The notes: a model not told the origin generated them from the letters alone. 64,000 nt of DNA from Sternotherus odoratus (GCA_032164245.1 JAVMKO010000002.1:62343840-62407839); one strand, 5' to 3'. Counted from the first letter of the stretch, positions 57,801 through 61,790 are shown. Translations and numbers: made by a program.

Positions 57801-59246
57801 ACTTCCCGCCCTCTGAGTGCCCCCCTCAGAATCCCGGACCCATCCTACTCCCACTGCTCCTCGTCCCCTGACCATCTCCTCCAGAGATCCCCCCTACGCC
57901 CAACCACCTCCCCAGGACCCCATCCTCATCCAACCCCCCTGCTCCTTGTTCCCTGACCATCCCCTCCAGAGACCACTCTATCCTGACCCCCCGCCCTGAC
58001 CCGTCTTCCCCATTCCCCTGACAGATACCCAGCACTCTCACACCACATCCAACCCTGTCTGCTCCCCCCTGGACTCACTGCCCATTATGCAACCCCCCAG
58101 CTCCAGCCCCCTTAACATGCCACTTAGCAGTGTGTCTGGCAGCCACGTGGAGTCAGACATGCTGCCCCGCCCCCTAGAGTGCTGCCTGCACAGCAGGCTG
58201 AGTTTCTGGGAGTGGGGTGAAGGCGACGGCGGGGCCGGTGGCAGCCTCCCCTGTCAGGAGCTCAGGGGGCTGGGCAGGACGAGTCTGCGGGCTGGATGTG
58301 GTCCGCAGGCCCTAGTTTGCCCACCCCTGGGTTAGACCAATGGATGCATATATTTGTGAGCAGAGTGGTTACCTGCCTAGCTCTCCCAAGATGCCCAAAC
58401 AGAAGTTGTGTGTTTGATACAGAAATTACTGGGTGGCATTTTATGGTCTGTGTTATATAGGTCAGATGAGATGATCAAAATGGTCCACACTGACCTTAAA
58501 ATCTTGGCATCTATGCATTTCAGAGCAAGGAGAGTGTCTCAGTGTCTGGCTCAGAGTACCCCTCAATTAAATCCGCATCCTTCACATAAAAAAGGAGATA
58601 CGGTTGGATCTGAGATTTCTTGCTCCTGTCTCCTGGATAGATTATTTGGCAGGGAAGTGTTTAGGAGTAGCCTCCTCTTAAGGACTACTTGGACATTGTG
58701 GCCATTAGTTTACAACCTGCACTGGACTTAGCCTGCCAGGGAGATTGTGTGGGAAGGAGCTGCCTTGCTTTTCCTCCTTTAGTGCAGTTATGTCATAGCT
58801 AATAAATGTTGCGGTCTTTGATTTTACCATATGTGTGTGTGTGTGGCAAGAGTGGGCCACCTACTGTAGAACTCTGGCTATCCAGGGCATAGAAAGCAAG
58901 GAGAAATTTAGGACAAACACCAGAGCACAGCAAAAAGTTAAACAAGGCTACAAGTGGAATGACTGAAAGTAAGCCATCCTATTTTATTAGCAGCTGTAAG
59001 ATGGCACCTGGAATCAATAACCTCAATATAGTAGCTCTTATAATGTCATCCATAAACTGAGAAGCTCATCATATATAGCCTAGATGTCCTCATTGCAACT
59101 GCTATTCTTTAACTAAACTTGGTGAGCAGTCACCACTTACCATTTTCAACATTTGCCAATCGATGCAGAAGTGGTAACCAGACCAGACACTGCGGCGGGG
59201 GGTCAGACATCAGAGTATCCAAGAAAGCATTTAACGTGACTTTTTT
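808..59246 (-). CDS. DTNA: alpha-dystrobrevin gene, 3' part (17 coding segments)
   Basis: Alpha-dystrobrevin is a cytoplasmic member of the dystrophin family. It scaffolds the dystrophin/utrophin glycoprotein complex in muscle, neuromuscular junction, glia and other tissues, and recruits syntrophins. The segments read in order as the end of the EF-hand-like region, the ZZ zinc finger, the syntrophin-binding helices, the coiled coil and the tyrosine-rich tail. All junctions are GT-AG and phase-consistent. Without the optional exon at 43875-43964 the total is 1644 nt (547 residues plus stop); with it, 30 more residues. From memory of mammalian sequences, DTNA is favoured over DTNB by the tail ([28 protein letters not shown]), which beta-dystrobrevin lacks. 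The first about 200 residues and the promoters are outside the window (above 64000). No frameshift or in-frame stop was found, so the gene looks functional. Confidence 0.97.
826..3687 (-). other. DTNA: DTNA intron before the terminal exon
   Basis: No coding sequence was recognised in this 2.9-kb intron. A short palindromic element at about 2175-2227 has arms 'aaatcctgcccc' and 'ggggacaggattt' around 'attgatttcaatgg', a type of small repeat seen many times in the window. Confidence 0.8.
3688..3820 (-). CDS. DTNA: DTNA coding segment 16: tyrosine-rich tail
   Basis: This 133-nt exon completes the split Met codon and encodes [20 protein letters not shown], then [19 protein letters not shown] and DEAYQ, ending in phase 0. 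The acceptor is tctttag and the donor gtaaga. Four tyrosines (DPYVR, ENYEN, EEYLK, EAYQ) lie in an acidic context; the alpha-dystrobrevin-1 tail is a known tyrosine-kinase substrate important at the neuromuscular junction. The second half is helical in character ([16 protein letters not shown]). Confidence 0.96.
3821..5068 (-). other. DTNA: DTNA intron 15-16
   Basis: This 1.25-kb intron holds a non-autonomous DNA element at 4634-4929. The remainder shows nothing recognisable except short stretches with the 'gaagtcaat' and 'gatttcaatg' motif. Confidence 0.8.
4634..4929. mobile_element. non-autonomous DNA transposon, 'tctacactaccc' family, copy 1
   Basis: The element begins 'gggtatgtctacactaccc' and ends 'cagtgtagaccaaggc', an inverted pair. 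Inside it shows the palindromic 'cggatcgg' and 'cgatcgatcc' blocks and an inner 'ttattcacgtagccgaagtt'. Two further copies are at about 35617-35873 and 59799-60105. I recognise it as a family common in turtle genomes (memory); the superfamily is not established. The target duplication is unclear. Confidence 0.75.
5069..5237 (-). CDS. DTNA: DTNA coding segment 15: acidic tail exon
   Basis: This 169-nt exon encodes [19 protein letters not shown], then [20 protein letters not shown], then [17 protein letters not shown] and two bases (AT) of a Met codon. The acceptor is ctcacag. The donor is gttggt, clearly weaker than the others. The choice is fixed by the next exon, whose first G completes ATG and restores VTEDGDPY. 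The GYIHS tyrosine is one of several in the alpha-dystrobrevin-1 tail, which is known to be tyrosine-phosphorylated. Without splicing the frame stays open for about 119 more codons into a transposon (to 4708). Confidence 0.94.
5238..5852 (-). other. DTNA: DTNA intron 14-15
   Basis: This 0.6-kb intron shows no repeat or coding signal that I recognise. Confidence 0.8.
5853..5942 (-). CDS. DTNA: DTNA coding segment 14: tail helix
   Basis: This 90-nt exon encodes [20 protein letters not shown] then [10 protein letters not shown] plus one base. The acceptor is cctcag; the donor is gtgcgt, a slightly non-consensus but usable site. Leu/Val/Ile spacing ([19 protein letters not shown]) suggests an amphipathic helix in the long tail. 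It matches the mammalian long isoform with a Ser-to-Thr change at the second residue (from memory). Confidence 0.95.
7165..7226. repeat. compound microsatellite (gttc/ct/ca)
   Basis: Adjacent runs of 'gttcgttctc' units, then (ct)n, then (ca)n. It creates several low-complexity open frames that are not genes. Confidence 0.9.
7975..8088. mobile_element. short palindromic element (MITE-like)
   Basis: The left arm 'caaattatgttctcagttac' and the right arm 'gtaactgagagcaaagtttg' are imperfect inverted repeats around 'ccactgacattcc'. This structure, with a 'tgaattcaat'-like centre, is common in sauropsid introns (memory). Confidence 0.6.
8495..8630 (+). repeat. MIR-like SINE
   Basis: The order 'gatagagcactgg', 'tctgggttctattcctggct', 'gtgaccttgtgcaagtca' and 'ctgtgcctcagttccccatc' is the MIR core and its 3' side in plus orientation. 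It lies 40 nt from the donor side of segment 13, in the intron. Confidence 0.85.
8673..8832 (-). CDS. DTNA: DTNA coding segment 13: Ser/Pro-rich start of long tail
   Basis: This 160-nt exon begins in phase 0 with [20 protein letters not shown], continues [20 protein letters not shown], and ends [10 protein letters not shown] plus one base. The acceptor is ttccag and the donor gtaagt. The segment is rich in Ser-Pro and Thr-Pro pairs, probably disordered and a target for phosphorylation. It is present only in the long, alpha-dystrobrevin-1 type product. The conservation is unusually high for a disordered tail. Confidence 0.95.
11022..11350. mobile_element. interspersed repeat with GGTAAGTA at both inverted ends
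   Basis: The left end reads 'gggtacttaccttacagtag' and the right end 'ctactataaggtaagtaagc', an inverted pair. Each end carries a near-perfect 5' splice-site consensus (AAG|GTAAGTA) pointing outwards: minus strand on the left, plus strand on the right. A related copy with CAG|GTAAGTAA lies at about 30590-30785. I recall similar repeats from turtle genomes; the class is unknown to me. Confidence 0.65.
14163..14425. mobile_element. non-autonomous DNA transposon with about 40-bp inverted ends
   Basis: The left end 'ctatgtctacactacaagct' followed by 'aggggtgtgtgattcccagc' matches the inverted right end 'gctgggaatcacacctctag' followed by 'ctcatagcgtagatgtag'. The interior is unlike the 4634 element although the outer 'tctacactac' is shared. 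It would lie in the 3' UTR of the short isoform if polyadenylation is distal. Confidence 0.8.
14634..14687 (-). CDS. DTNA: DTNA alternative terminal exon: short (alpha-dystrobrevin-2 type) C-terminus
   Basis: If the donor after EEELKQG is not used, the frame runs ten more codons, [10 protein letters not shown], and stops at TAA (14636-14634). From memory, mammalian alpha-dystrobrevin-2 ends [16 protein letters not shown], so conservation of an intronic reading frame across amniotes supports a real alternative end. The two uses are mutually exclusive, because the first codons (GTA AGT) are also the splice donor. A possible ATTAAA polyadenylation signal on the minus strand lies at 14491-14486, about 140 nt after the stop; an AATAAA lies further down at 13330-13325. 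The choice of 3' end is inference. Confidence 0.85.
   Translation of the reverse strand, partial: EEELKQGVSYLPYCRSH
14667..14687 (-). CDS. DTNA: DTNA coding segment 12: 21-nt microexon (EEELKQG)
   Basis: This seven-codon exon, Glu-Glu-Glu-Leu-Lys-Gln-Gly, has acceptor tctttag and donor gtaagt, and is phase 0 at both ends, so it is frame-neutral. Related EEE-x-KQ residues follow the coiled coil in beta-dystrobrevin (from memory). In mammals it is either spliced to the long tail or read through its own donor to make the short C-terminus of alpha-dystrobrevin-2 (see 14634-14687). Confidence 0.92.
15358..15864. mobile_element. non-autonomous hAT element with 8-bp target duplication
   Basis: The ends are 'cagggccggcgacag' and 'ctgtcgccagccctg'. 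The flanking 8-mer ggtacttc occurs at 15350-15357 and 15865-15872, an exact target-site duplication of hAT length. A second internal inverted region, 'tacagctgtaccgggccccc', lies near the left end. The right half is a GC-rich tandem array (15640-15840). Several long open frames here come from the array and are not genes. Confidence 0.9.
15640..15840. repeat. GC-rich tandem array inside hAT element
   Basis: The unit contains 'ggcccccatccgctgt' then 'ggctgggctggggggg'. The 16-mer starts at 15671, 15702, 15752 and 15801, so unit length varies between 31 and 50 bp. It is G-rich on the plus strand. Confidence 0.85.
17041..17137 (-). CDS. DTNA: DTNA coding segment 11: coiled-coil helix 2
   Basis: This 97-nt exon completes an Arg codon and then encodes [20 protein letters not shown] followed by [12 protein letters not shown], ending in phase 0. 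The acceptor is ttttcag and the donor gtgagg. It forms the second coiled-coil helix of the dystrophin/utrophin-binding region, with hydrophobic heptad positions at Leu, Met, Leu, Leu, Val, Leu and Met. The phase-0 end lets the message continue to the 21-nt microexon or skip it and go to segment 13. Confidence 0.96.
17476..17667. mobile_element. short non-autonomous hAT element
   Basis: The ends CAGGCCTGCACAAC and GTTGTGCAGGCCTG are a perfect 14-bp inverted repeat. The 8-bp target duplication atctagtg is exact (17468-17475 and 17668-17675). The interior is C-rich with repeated 'tgcgggcc' blocks. Length is 192 bp, with no coding capacity. Confidence 0.93.
18186..18405. mobile_element. non-autonomous DNA transposon, palindromic
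   Basis: Left 'aggatatatgtctacacta' pairs with right 'tctagtgcgggcatatcct'. Inside, 'attgccagttatcttgagtt' pairs with 'agtaactggcaatccattaa' and 'ctcgagat'. The outer 'gtctacacta' resembles other elements in the window. Confidence 0.7.
20368..20481 (-). CDS. DTNA: DTNA coding segment 10: coiled-coil helix 1
   Basis: This 114-nt exon encodes [20 protein letters not shown], then [18 protein letters not shown], with split codons at both ends. The acceptor is ccccaag and the donor gtaggt. [14 protein letters not shown] is the first coiled-coil segment that pairs with the matching helix of dystrophin or utrophin; the [10 protein letters not shown] loop separates it from the second helix. It appears identical to the mammalian protein as I remember it, so this is among the most conserved parts of the gene. 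Confidence 0.96.
20482..21888 (-). other. DTNA: DTNA intron 9-10
   Basis: This 1.4-kb intron has a short palindromic repeat near 21322-21380 ('gggccagatcctcagctgg' and 'aaaatcaatggcccc'). Nothing else was recognised. Confidence 0.75.
21889..21992 (-). CDS. DTNA: DTNA coding segment 9: Gln-rich linker and start of coiled coil
   Basis: This 104-nt exon starts in phase 0 with [19 protein letters not shown] and continues [15 protein letters not shown] plus two bases. The acceptor is gctgcag and the donor gtaaga. [21 protein letters not shown] is an anchor conserved across dystrobrevins; the Gln-rich beginning is lineage-variable (mammals have a Ser/Pro/Gln run here, from memory). CAG repeats at the 5' edge leave a choice of acceptors 3 nt apart (ctgcag or ctgcagcag), so one Gln may be optional. 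The last third begins the heptad pattern of the dystrophin-binding coiled coil. Confidence 0.95.
21993..23276 (-). other. DTNA: DTNA intron 8-9
   Basis: This 1.3-kb intron contains one short palindromic repeat at about 22396-22453 with arms 'gggccaaattca' and 'tgaatttggccc'. No exon was seen. Confidence 0.75.
23277..23364 (-). CDS. DTNA: DTNA coding segment 8: constitutive syntrophin-binding helix
   Basis: This 88-nt exon starts with the C that completes the split codon, then [19 protein letters not shown] followed by [10 protein letters not shown], ending in phase 0. The acceptor is gagtag and the donor gtaagt. The helix [15 protein letters not shown] is the constitutive syntrophin-binding site of dystrobrevins and is related to the helices of segments 5 and 7. 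Joining segment 4 directly to this exon gives Arg-Ser-Met-Leu, the known short splice form that lacks variable region 3. Confidence 0.95.
27010..27168 (-). mobile_element. tRNA-derived-type SINE, minus orientation
   Basis: The plus strand reads 'ttcccaggcctgaagaagag', 'ctctttcaccaacagaaggt', 'ggtccaaaaaaatatattac' and 'cggctacaaca'-like sequence ('ttggctacaacagcac'). This is the reverse of the SINE seen at 49815-49950 ('gtagccatattggtc', 'cttttattggacc'). Recognised from memory of turtle and crocodilian genomes. Confidence 0.75.
27430..27625 (+). mobile_element. SINE with an inverted partial copy at its 3' end
   Basis: The forward part holds 'agtccagtggcaccttaaag', 'actaacagatttatttgggc', 'ataagcttttgtgggtaaaa' and 'cttcttcagatgcat', a SINE type typical of turtles (memory). 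From 27575 the reverse complement of 27463-27513 follows almost perfectly ('taaatctgttagtctttaag' and 'gtgccactggactcctgg'). The RNA could fold into a hairpin of about 50 bp. Confidence 0.85.
30590..30785 (-). mobile_element. interspersed repeat carrying CAG|GTAAGTAA on the gene strand
   Basis: The plus strand reads 'gttacttacctgtaacagga', 'ggttcttcaagatgtgtggt' and 'ctgcattccacatgtgctgc'. On the DTNA sense strand this ends in CAG|GTAAGTAA, a full 5' splice-site consensus. It resembles the 11022 repeat. Family recognised from memory, no name known. Confidence 0.65.
32609..32701 (-). CDS. DTNA: DTNA coding segment 7: variable-region exon with syntrophin-binding helix
   Basis: This 93-nt exon (1 + 30 codons + 2) has acceptor tttcag and donor gttagt. 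It encodes [20 protein letters not shown] then [10 protein letters not shown]. In mammals this variable-region-3 sequence supplies the additional syntrophin-binding site, so alternative splicing changes how many syntrophins one dystrobrevin carries (established for the family). The helix [15 protein letters not shown] is repeated in diverged form in segments 5 and 8. The split CG codon gives Arg at the junction with segment 8, where mammals have Cys (from memory). Confidence 0.95.
32702..33388 (-). other. DTNA: DTNA intron 6-7
   Basis: This short 0.7-kb intron lies between the two variable-region exons. It contains an AT microsatellite (33068-33150) and, at about 32888-33005, a palindromic repeat with 'cccgttgaagtcagtgggag' at its centre. 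Confidence 0.8.
33068..33150. repeat. TA-rich simple repeat
   Basis: Runs of 'tatatata' and 'acacaca' in an AT-rich setting. Confidence 0.85.
33389..33466 (-). CDS. DTNA: DTNA coding segment 6: variable-region cassette exon
   Basis: This 78-nt exon begins after ttaactag; its first C completes a Ser codon when joined to segment 4 and an Arg codon when joined to segment 5. It encodes [19 protein letters not shown] then AFLKGK and two bases (GG) of a Gly codon; the donor is gtaagt. Mammals have [19 protein letters not shown] at this place (from memory), so [18 protein letters not shown] is strongly conserved. A second AG nearer the coding core (ttacaag) would break phase and is rejected. This is part of the muscle-enriched variable region 3, and its 26-codon length keeps frame whether included or skipped. 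Confidence 0.93.
34061..34327. mobile_element. non-autonomous hAT-like element
   Basis: Left 'catggattccaaaactttg' pairs with right 'ccaagtttgggaaccctga'. Long internal arms 'ctgctcgcagctcccaatag' and 'cattgggagctgcgagcggc' are also inverted, and 'ctcccattg' blocks fill the centre. The flanks share atctaatt (34053-34060 and 34328-34335), although the exact boundary could shift by one base. I recognise this family from turtle genomes (memory). Confidence 0.8.
35074..36715 (-). mobile_element. CR1-type LINE, 5'-truncated, degenerate
   Basis: On the minus strand the higher coordinates (about 36600-36480) translate to [20 protein letters not shown], a CR1 reverse-transcriptase block (consensus YLDF-x-KAFD) with frameshifts around it. 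The 3' UTR follows, and the element ends near 35074 with 'cttatgttatgttctt', the short repeated 3' end typical of CR1. It is non-functional: truncated, frameshifted and interrupted by another element. CR1 dominance supports a sauropsid source. Confidence 0.9.
35617..35873. mobile_element. non-autonomous DNA transposon, 'tctacactaccc' family, copy 2, nested in CR1
   Basis: The element starts 'ggggtacatcttcactaccc' and ends 'cagtgtacaccagggctta', and interrupts the CR1 between 'gctgttccataccc' and 'gtcatttatgttgccc'. Its interior matches the copies at 4634 and 59799 ('gccggatcgg', 'gacttcagctacgctattc'). The nesting shows it is younger than the CR1 insertion. Confidence 0.85.
37280..38100. repeat. 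pair of about 100-bp direct repeats
   Basis: Copy one (about 37283-37380) and copy two (about 38004-38098) both read 'cttttagggc-aaactttcag', then 'ttctgagtg-c-cactattggg' and 'cttacaccca'. They lie about 720 bp apart in the same orientation and differ by substitutions and small indels. Confidence 0.8.
39826..39970 (-). mobile_element. SINE (minus) with inverted fragment at its 3' end
   Basis: On the minus strand it reads 'gctgtgttagtctgtatccg', 'gtggcaccttagagactaac', 'cagcataagctttcgtgggc' and 'ccacttcatcc', then the reverse complement of its own 'gtggcacctt' region. Same family and same odd end structure as 27430-27625. Confidence 0.85.
40830..41572. repeat. GC-rich array 1 (gcgctctccttccccc / gcc)n
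   Basis: About 25 or more repeats of 'gcgctctccttccccc' are separated by variable runs of C and of 'gcc' or 'acc' triplets. Unit length varies from roughly 20 to 40 bp. On the DTNA sense strand it is 'ggggggaaggagagcgc' plus (ggc)n, with many G runs suited to G-quadruplex or R-loop formation. Confidence 0.93.
41601..41960. repeat. GC-rich array 2, 40-bp unit
   Basis: Eight full units and one partial, each 'tccccccaacgcccgccggc' followed by 'aaacggctcccagcccagcc'. The first seven are essentially identical; the last two carry changes (ccctggc, cctttgcta). Such homogeneity suggests recent expansion or gene conversion, or assembly uncertainty in copy number. Confidence 0.95.
42025..42150. repeat. 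GC-rich array 3, about 40-bp unit, three copies
   Basis: The unit 'agcctcgctttcagagccgc' then 'gccacaccgcc' starts near 42031, 42071 and 42108. The period is again about 40 bp though the sequence is unrelated to array 2. Confidence 0.88.
43875..43964 (-). CDS. DTNA: DTNA coding segment 5: optional cassette exon with extra syntrophin-site-like helix
   Basis: This 90-nt exon (1 + 29 codons + 2) has acceptor ttattcag and donor gtcagt. It encodes [20 protein letters not shown] then YVNQLHNNS, with split codons at both ends. It aligns with segment 7 ([15 protein letters not shown] against [15 protein letters not shown]), has the same phase, and is one codon shorter, so it is a diverged tandem exon duplicate. 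The EH-x-LI-x-x-Y-x-x-x-L helix is the class that binds syntrophin in dystrophin-family proteins. I recall a report of an extra syntrophin-binding exon in human alpha-dystrobrevin missing from mouse and rat; this may be its counterpart. Open frame, clean splice sites and intact motif argue for function. Use in transcripts is inferred. Confidence 0.85.
43965..45960 (-). other. DTNA: DTNA intron 4-5
   Basis: This 2.0-kb intron holds a degenerate palindromic repeat (45685-45800, 'ccaattttcaaacatcagca' and 'gcacccaaatgtg'). Nothing else was recognised. Confidence 0.75.
45961..46041 (-). CDS. DTNA: DTNA coding segment 4: Ser/Thr-rich linker, entry to variable region
   Basis: This 81-nt exon encodes (V)[19 protein letters not shown] followed by GNTFTNR, ending with two bases (AG) of a split codon. 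The first part matches mammalian alpha-dystrobrevin; the last residues (GNTFTNR) differ from the mammalian SGSPFITR. The acceptor is ttttag and the donor gtgagt. The split AG codon can join any of four downstream exons (43964, 33466, 32701 or 23364) in frame, giving Arg or Ser at the junction. If the donor is not used, translation stops at once (AGA-AGG-TGA). Confidence 0.94.
47310..47333 (+). repeat. poly(A) run
   Basis: A run of about 23 A residues, followed by AT-rich sequence with repeated 'gaaatgttttgattttg'-like blocks. It could be the tail of an unrecognised retrotransposed sequence. Confidence 0.8.
48016..48698. mobile_element. non-autonomous DNA transposon with 23-bp inverted ends
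   Basis: Left 'attactcctgggtgaattct' plus 'gtg' pairs with right 'cac' plus 'agaattcccccaggagtaat'. The interior includes a G-rich block (48270-48480). A TA-type target site fits the ends but is not proven. Known to me as a sauropsid repeat (memory), unnamed. Confidence 0.8.
49815..49950 (+). mobile_element. tRNA-derived-type SINE, plus orientation
   Basis: The sequence 'cagtggtgttgtagccatat', 'tggtcccatgatataagaga' and 'aatgtatcttttattggacc' followed by 'aagttgttgg' is the same SINE as at 27010-27168, in the other orientation and truncated at its 3' side. Confidence 0.75.
51457..51581 (-). CDS. DTNA: DTNA coding segment 3: linker after the ZZ finger
   Basis: This 125-nt exon encodes [17 protein letters not shown], then [19 protein letters not shown], ending LAHI plus two bases (GT) of the next Val codon. 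The acceptor is cccag and the donor gtaagt. It is the conserved, probably flexible linker between the ZZ finger and the variable region. Mammalian transcripts can carry a tiny exon adding Asp-Thr-Trp after this point (from memory); I could not locate one in the 5.4-kb intron that follows. Splicing straight to the next exon gives Val-Pro-Pro-Arg, also a known form. Confidence 0.95.
52180..52405 (+). repeat. MIR/AmnSINE-like ancient SINE
   Basis: The order 'ggctgtagcataggg', 'gttctgggttctctt', 'gcatgaccttggacaagcca', 'tctccatttgtaaaatgggg' and 'aaaatgctttgagatcctca' follows a full-length MIR-type SINE with a conserved 3' 'tgctttgagatcct' end. Confidence 0.8.
53170..53320 (-). mobile_element. 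fragment of hAT-type repeat
   Basis: The right end 'gagctggccctgg' resembles a CAGGGCCAGCTC terminus, preceded by 'gtgctgccccaggcac' and a C/A-rich 'gccgcccgaactgcc' block with a homopolymer. The left boundary and target duplication were not found. Recognised from memory as a common turtle repeat. Confidence 0.5.
53398..53522. mobile_element. 125-bp palindromic MITE with TA target site
   Basis: The ends 'gggtaaccaga' and 'tctggtcaccc' are inverted and flanked by TA on both sides. The interior 'aaaatcgggactgtccctat' and 'aaaatcgggatatctgg' is typical of a family abundant in turtles (memory). Confidence 0.82.
54341..54507 (-). CDS. DTNA: DTNA coding segment 2: ZZ-type zinc finger
   Basis: This 167-nt exon encodes the ZZ zinc finger. 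Counting the Val shared with the previous exon as residue 1, the putative zinc ligands are Cys7, Cys10, Cys22, Cys25, Cys31, Cys34, His44 and His48, the C-x2-C...C-x2-C...C-x2-C...H-x3-H pattern of ZZ domains. Diagnostic stretches are [15 protein letters not shown] and [16 protein letters not shown]. The acceptor is cgcag and the donor gtaagg after the Trp codon (TSW). The whole finger sits in one exon. The match to mammalian alpha-dystrobrevin (from memory) is almost residue for residue. Confidence 0.97.
54976..56045. mobile_element. pogo/Tigger-type non-autonomous element with GC-rich hairpin arrays
   Basis: The ends 'cagtgaaacctcgatataac' plus 'ggac' and 'gtcc' plus 'gtaaaatcgagggtttactg' are inverted repeats close to the Tigger terminus, flanked by TA on both sides (54974-54975, 56046-56047). 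A second inverted block, 'cgggcggggg' and 'cccccgcccg', follows near the left end. The interior (55140-55930) is a tandem GC array. Long open frames on both strands here are repeat translations only. Confidence 0.88.
55140..55930. repeat. GC-rich tandem array of inverted units
   Basis: Repeated 'gcccggctccccgctgcggg' followed by 'gagccgggc' is nearly perfectly self-complementary. Units alternate with 'ttgacagctccc' and 'gctctcaa' spacers. Roughly ten hairpin units with C or G runs between them; both strands are open over long stretches because of the repeat. Confidence 0.9.
57670..58329. mobile_element. non-autonomous hAT element with 8-bp target duplication
   Basis: The ends CAGCGGTGGGTAAAC and GTTTGCCCACCCCTG are inverted with two mismatches. 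The duplication ggttagac is exact (57662-57669 and 58330-58337). Subterminal 'tttttggctcaagggccaca' resembles the 40759 element. The C-rich interior (57780-58080) has repeated 'cccctgaccatc' blocks. Confidence 0.93.
59141..59246 (-). CDS. DTNA: DTNA coding segment 1: end of EF-hand-like region
   Basis: This 106-nt exon encodes 35 residues plus one base, beginning [18 protein letters not shown] and ending HRLANVEN. In dystrophin-family proteins this lies at the end of the second EF-hand-like domain, just before the ZZ finger; together they form the surface equivalent to the dystroglycan-binding region of dystrophin. The acceptor reads tttgagcag and the donor gtaagt. The exon starts in phase 0 and its last G completes the first Val codon of the next exon. 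The preceding exon (ending around SCFSQQ in mammals, from memory) was not found between 59247 and 64000. Confidence 0.95.
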
Positions 59247-59798
59247 CTGCTCAAACAAACAAAAACCCAGTAACCACAGAAATCAGGGTGACTTGAACAT
59301 ATTTTTACATTTTTATAAAAGCACTTGGGAATGAAGAAATTAAGTTCTTAAATCTCAAGCTATAAACCAAGAAGAAAGTGACACTGTGAAAGGTTGTAAA
59401 AACAGAAGATGAAGGTAATAGTGATTCTAATGTCTGCCACCTGTAACCAGCAGCTCTCTTCATGGAAGGAGTTGATGCCATTTATTAAGTAATCACTAAC
59501 TTTAAGGGTTCTGACCTAAAGCTGGTCCCCCTAGATGCCAAAGTTCCTTCCTGAATACATCAGTTTCCCAACCTGTTCATATTACTATATGCCATTGGTT
59601 CTATATAACACACGTGTCCAAAAAGTAGCCATTACCATCCACGGAGTTACGGACACCACTCCAATATTTACTAAAGTTAAAAAAATGAAAAACCAAATAA
59701 AAGTAATTAACATTTTTAACAGTGTATACATTCCATTTTTAAAAGTGACTTAGACACTTTTAAAATAGTTTAAGTCCTATTGTTCCTCAGTGAGGCTA

Positions 59799-60105
59799 TG
59801 GGCTTGTCTTCACTACCCGCCGGATCGGCGGGTAGTGATCGATCTGTTAGCAATCGATTTCTCGTGTCTGGTGAAGACGCGAGAAATCAATCGCCCGCGG
59901 CGCCCCCGTCGACTCCGGAACTCCAGTTTGCCAAGAGGCGCAACCTGGAGTTGACAGGGCAGCGTGACACCGACTGCCGCCGCCGTGAGGAAGGCAGGTA
60001 AGTTGGCTGGAGATACGCAAACTTCAGCTACGTGATTCACATAGCTGAAGTTGCATATCTGCAGTCGATCTCTCCCCCCCCCCCCCGTAGTGAAGACCAG
60101 CCCTT
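59799..60105. mobile_element. non-autonomous DNA transposon, 'tctacactaccc' family, copy 3
   Basis: Left 'tgggcttgtcttcactaccc' pairs with right 'cgtagtgaagaccagccct'. The sub-terminal palindrome 'cactacccgccggatcggcg' with 'ggtagtg' and an inner pair 'aacttcagctacgtgattca' / 'catagctgaagttgcatatc' are best preserved here, so this copy is the least degraded of the three. Confidence 0.85.
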
Positions 60106-61239
60106 AGACTCCCAAATGACCTAAATCTATTGGGACGCAAGCATTTTTGAAACTTTTAAACTCAAATCTTACTCTAATGTTTTTAAAGACCTGTACACAG
60201 ATTCCTCTCTGAGATGTGTCCACTGCAAAGACAGATTCTTTACCTTTGAATATACTTCTCATAGTATGCGACAGACTTACTGACAGTAAGTCTTACTGAC
60301 AGAAATTAAGAACTAATGCCTTCCCATGAAGAAACTGATCATATATAAATGTTGAGTCCTGTTTGGAATATTTATAGATAAAAACAGTGATATTTGTTTG
60401 TATAGGTTATTGCATTCATTTGGATCTCAAAGTGCTTCCCAAACTACATTAATTGATTGTACAAACCAGCATTTTTACCCATTAGTGAAATGGTAGCTGT
60501 TCAATAGCGAACAGTGTCACTACACAGCAGTTTTAGGAGTGGAAGTAGTGAAGGAAACTGTACTCTGTTGTAACTGCAGAGGAAATATATACAGGCTGCA
60601 TGTAACTATCCCAACTAGCATTTGTGAAAAGTTTCATGGTATATTTTATGAACAGAAATAGCCAGAAACTCAGTTTTTCTTCTCATTGAAAGACAAGACC
60701 GTTCTAGACATTACAGTGTCTCCTAGAAATAATCCCCGCCAATTTGTTTTGCTGTTTTAAAGTGCAAATGGTTCAATACTTTAAAATTTAATCTGAAAGT
60801 CACTGATAGTAAACAAGGAGCTGCATCAGTACCAAAAATTAGCCCATATCAATAAGCATGTTAATAGGATGGTTAACATCTGTTTACCATACACTTGCTC
60901 TTCCCCTCATCTGAGAATGAGTGAAGAGGAAATTTATGCTGTTAAGCATAAATCACAGAATAATGATTTGCCTTATAGGGCTCTATTGTGGATGCCTGCC
61001 ATGGCTTCGCTGACCATTGCCATCAACAAATGTCACTATTATCAGCAGCAGAGCTGAAAAGAGGAGAAGAGTAGAAAGAAATCTAGTGAATGAAAGATCA
61101 TCCAATTTCCCGTATCATAATCAATCTGCTCCTGGAGAGGGACTAAATTGGCTGCACACACAGTGGTGCTCTGATCAAGCAAACAGATGCAGAGGCAAGC
61201 ACAGCTCTTCCACAATGGAATTCGTTTTGGAAGCTCTAA

Positions 61240-61790
61240 ATAGGGCCCTAACAAATTCACAGTCCATTTTAGTCAATTTCATGGTCATAGGATTTTAAAA
61301 ATCATGAATTTCATTACTTCAGCTATTTAAAATCTGAAATTTCACAGTGTTGTAATTGTGGGGGTTCTGACCTAAAAAGGATTTGTGGGGGCGGGTCTCA
61401 AAGTTATTGTAGGGGGGGGGAGGGTTTGAAGTCTGCTACCTTACTTCAGAGCCGGGCAGCTGGAAAACGACAGCTGCTGTTCTGGGAGCCCAGCTCTGAA
61501 GGCAGAGGCAGTGCAAAAGTAAGTGCATGGTATGGTATTGTCACCCTTACTTCTGCACTGCTGCCTGCACAGCTGGGTCCTTGGTCAGCAGCTGCCACTC
61601 TCTGGCACCCAGCTCTGAAGGTAGAGCAAAAGTAAGGGTGGCCCCCTTAAAATAATCTTGTGACCTCCCTGCAACTCTCTTTTGGGTCAGAATCCCCAAC
61701 TGGAGAAATGCTGGTCTCCCCCATGAAAACTGTATAGTGCTATCAGATGTTCGTCTGTGTGTGTGTGTGTTCTTTCTGCATGCCATATCA
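61240..61790. mobile_element. interspersed repeat with GC-rich centre
   Basis: It begins 'agggccctaacaaattcaca' with 'tttcatggtcataggatttt', and has 'gggttctgacctaaaaagga' and 'cagctctgaaggcagaggca' in the middle. The inverted counterparts are 'cagctctgaaggtagagcaa', 'ttttgggtcagaatccccaa' and 'ggtctcccccatgaaaactg'. I recognise this arrangement from turtle genomes (memory); boundaries are approximate. Confidence 0.7.

Larger units (their letters stand above)
54508..59140 (-). other. DTNA: DTNA intron 1-2
   Basis: This 4.6-kb intron before the ZZ exon holds a nested pair of DNA elements (54908-56156) and a hAT element (57670-58329). There is a (tg)n run at 58828-58844. No exon was seen. Confidence 0.8.

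Noticed and set aside
61240..61790. Possible endogenous retroviral LTR
   Set aside because: The two halves are inverted, not direct, repeats and no primer-binding site or viral frame is visible, so a DNA-type repeat is more likely.
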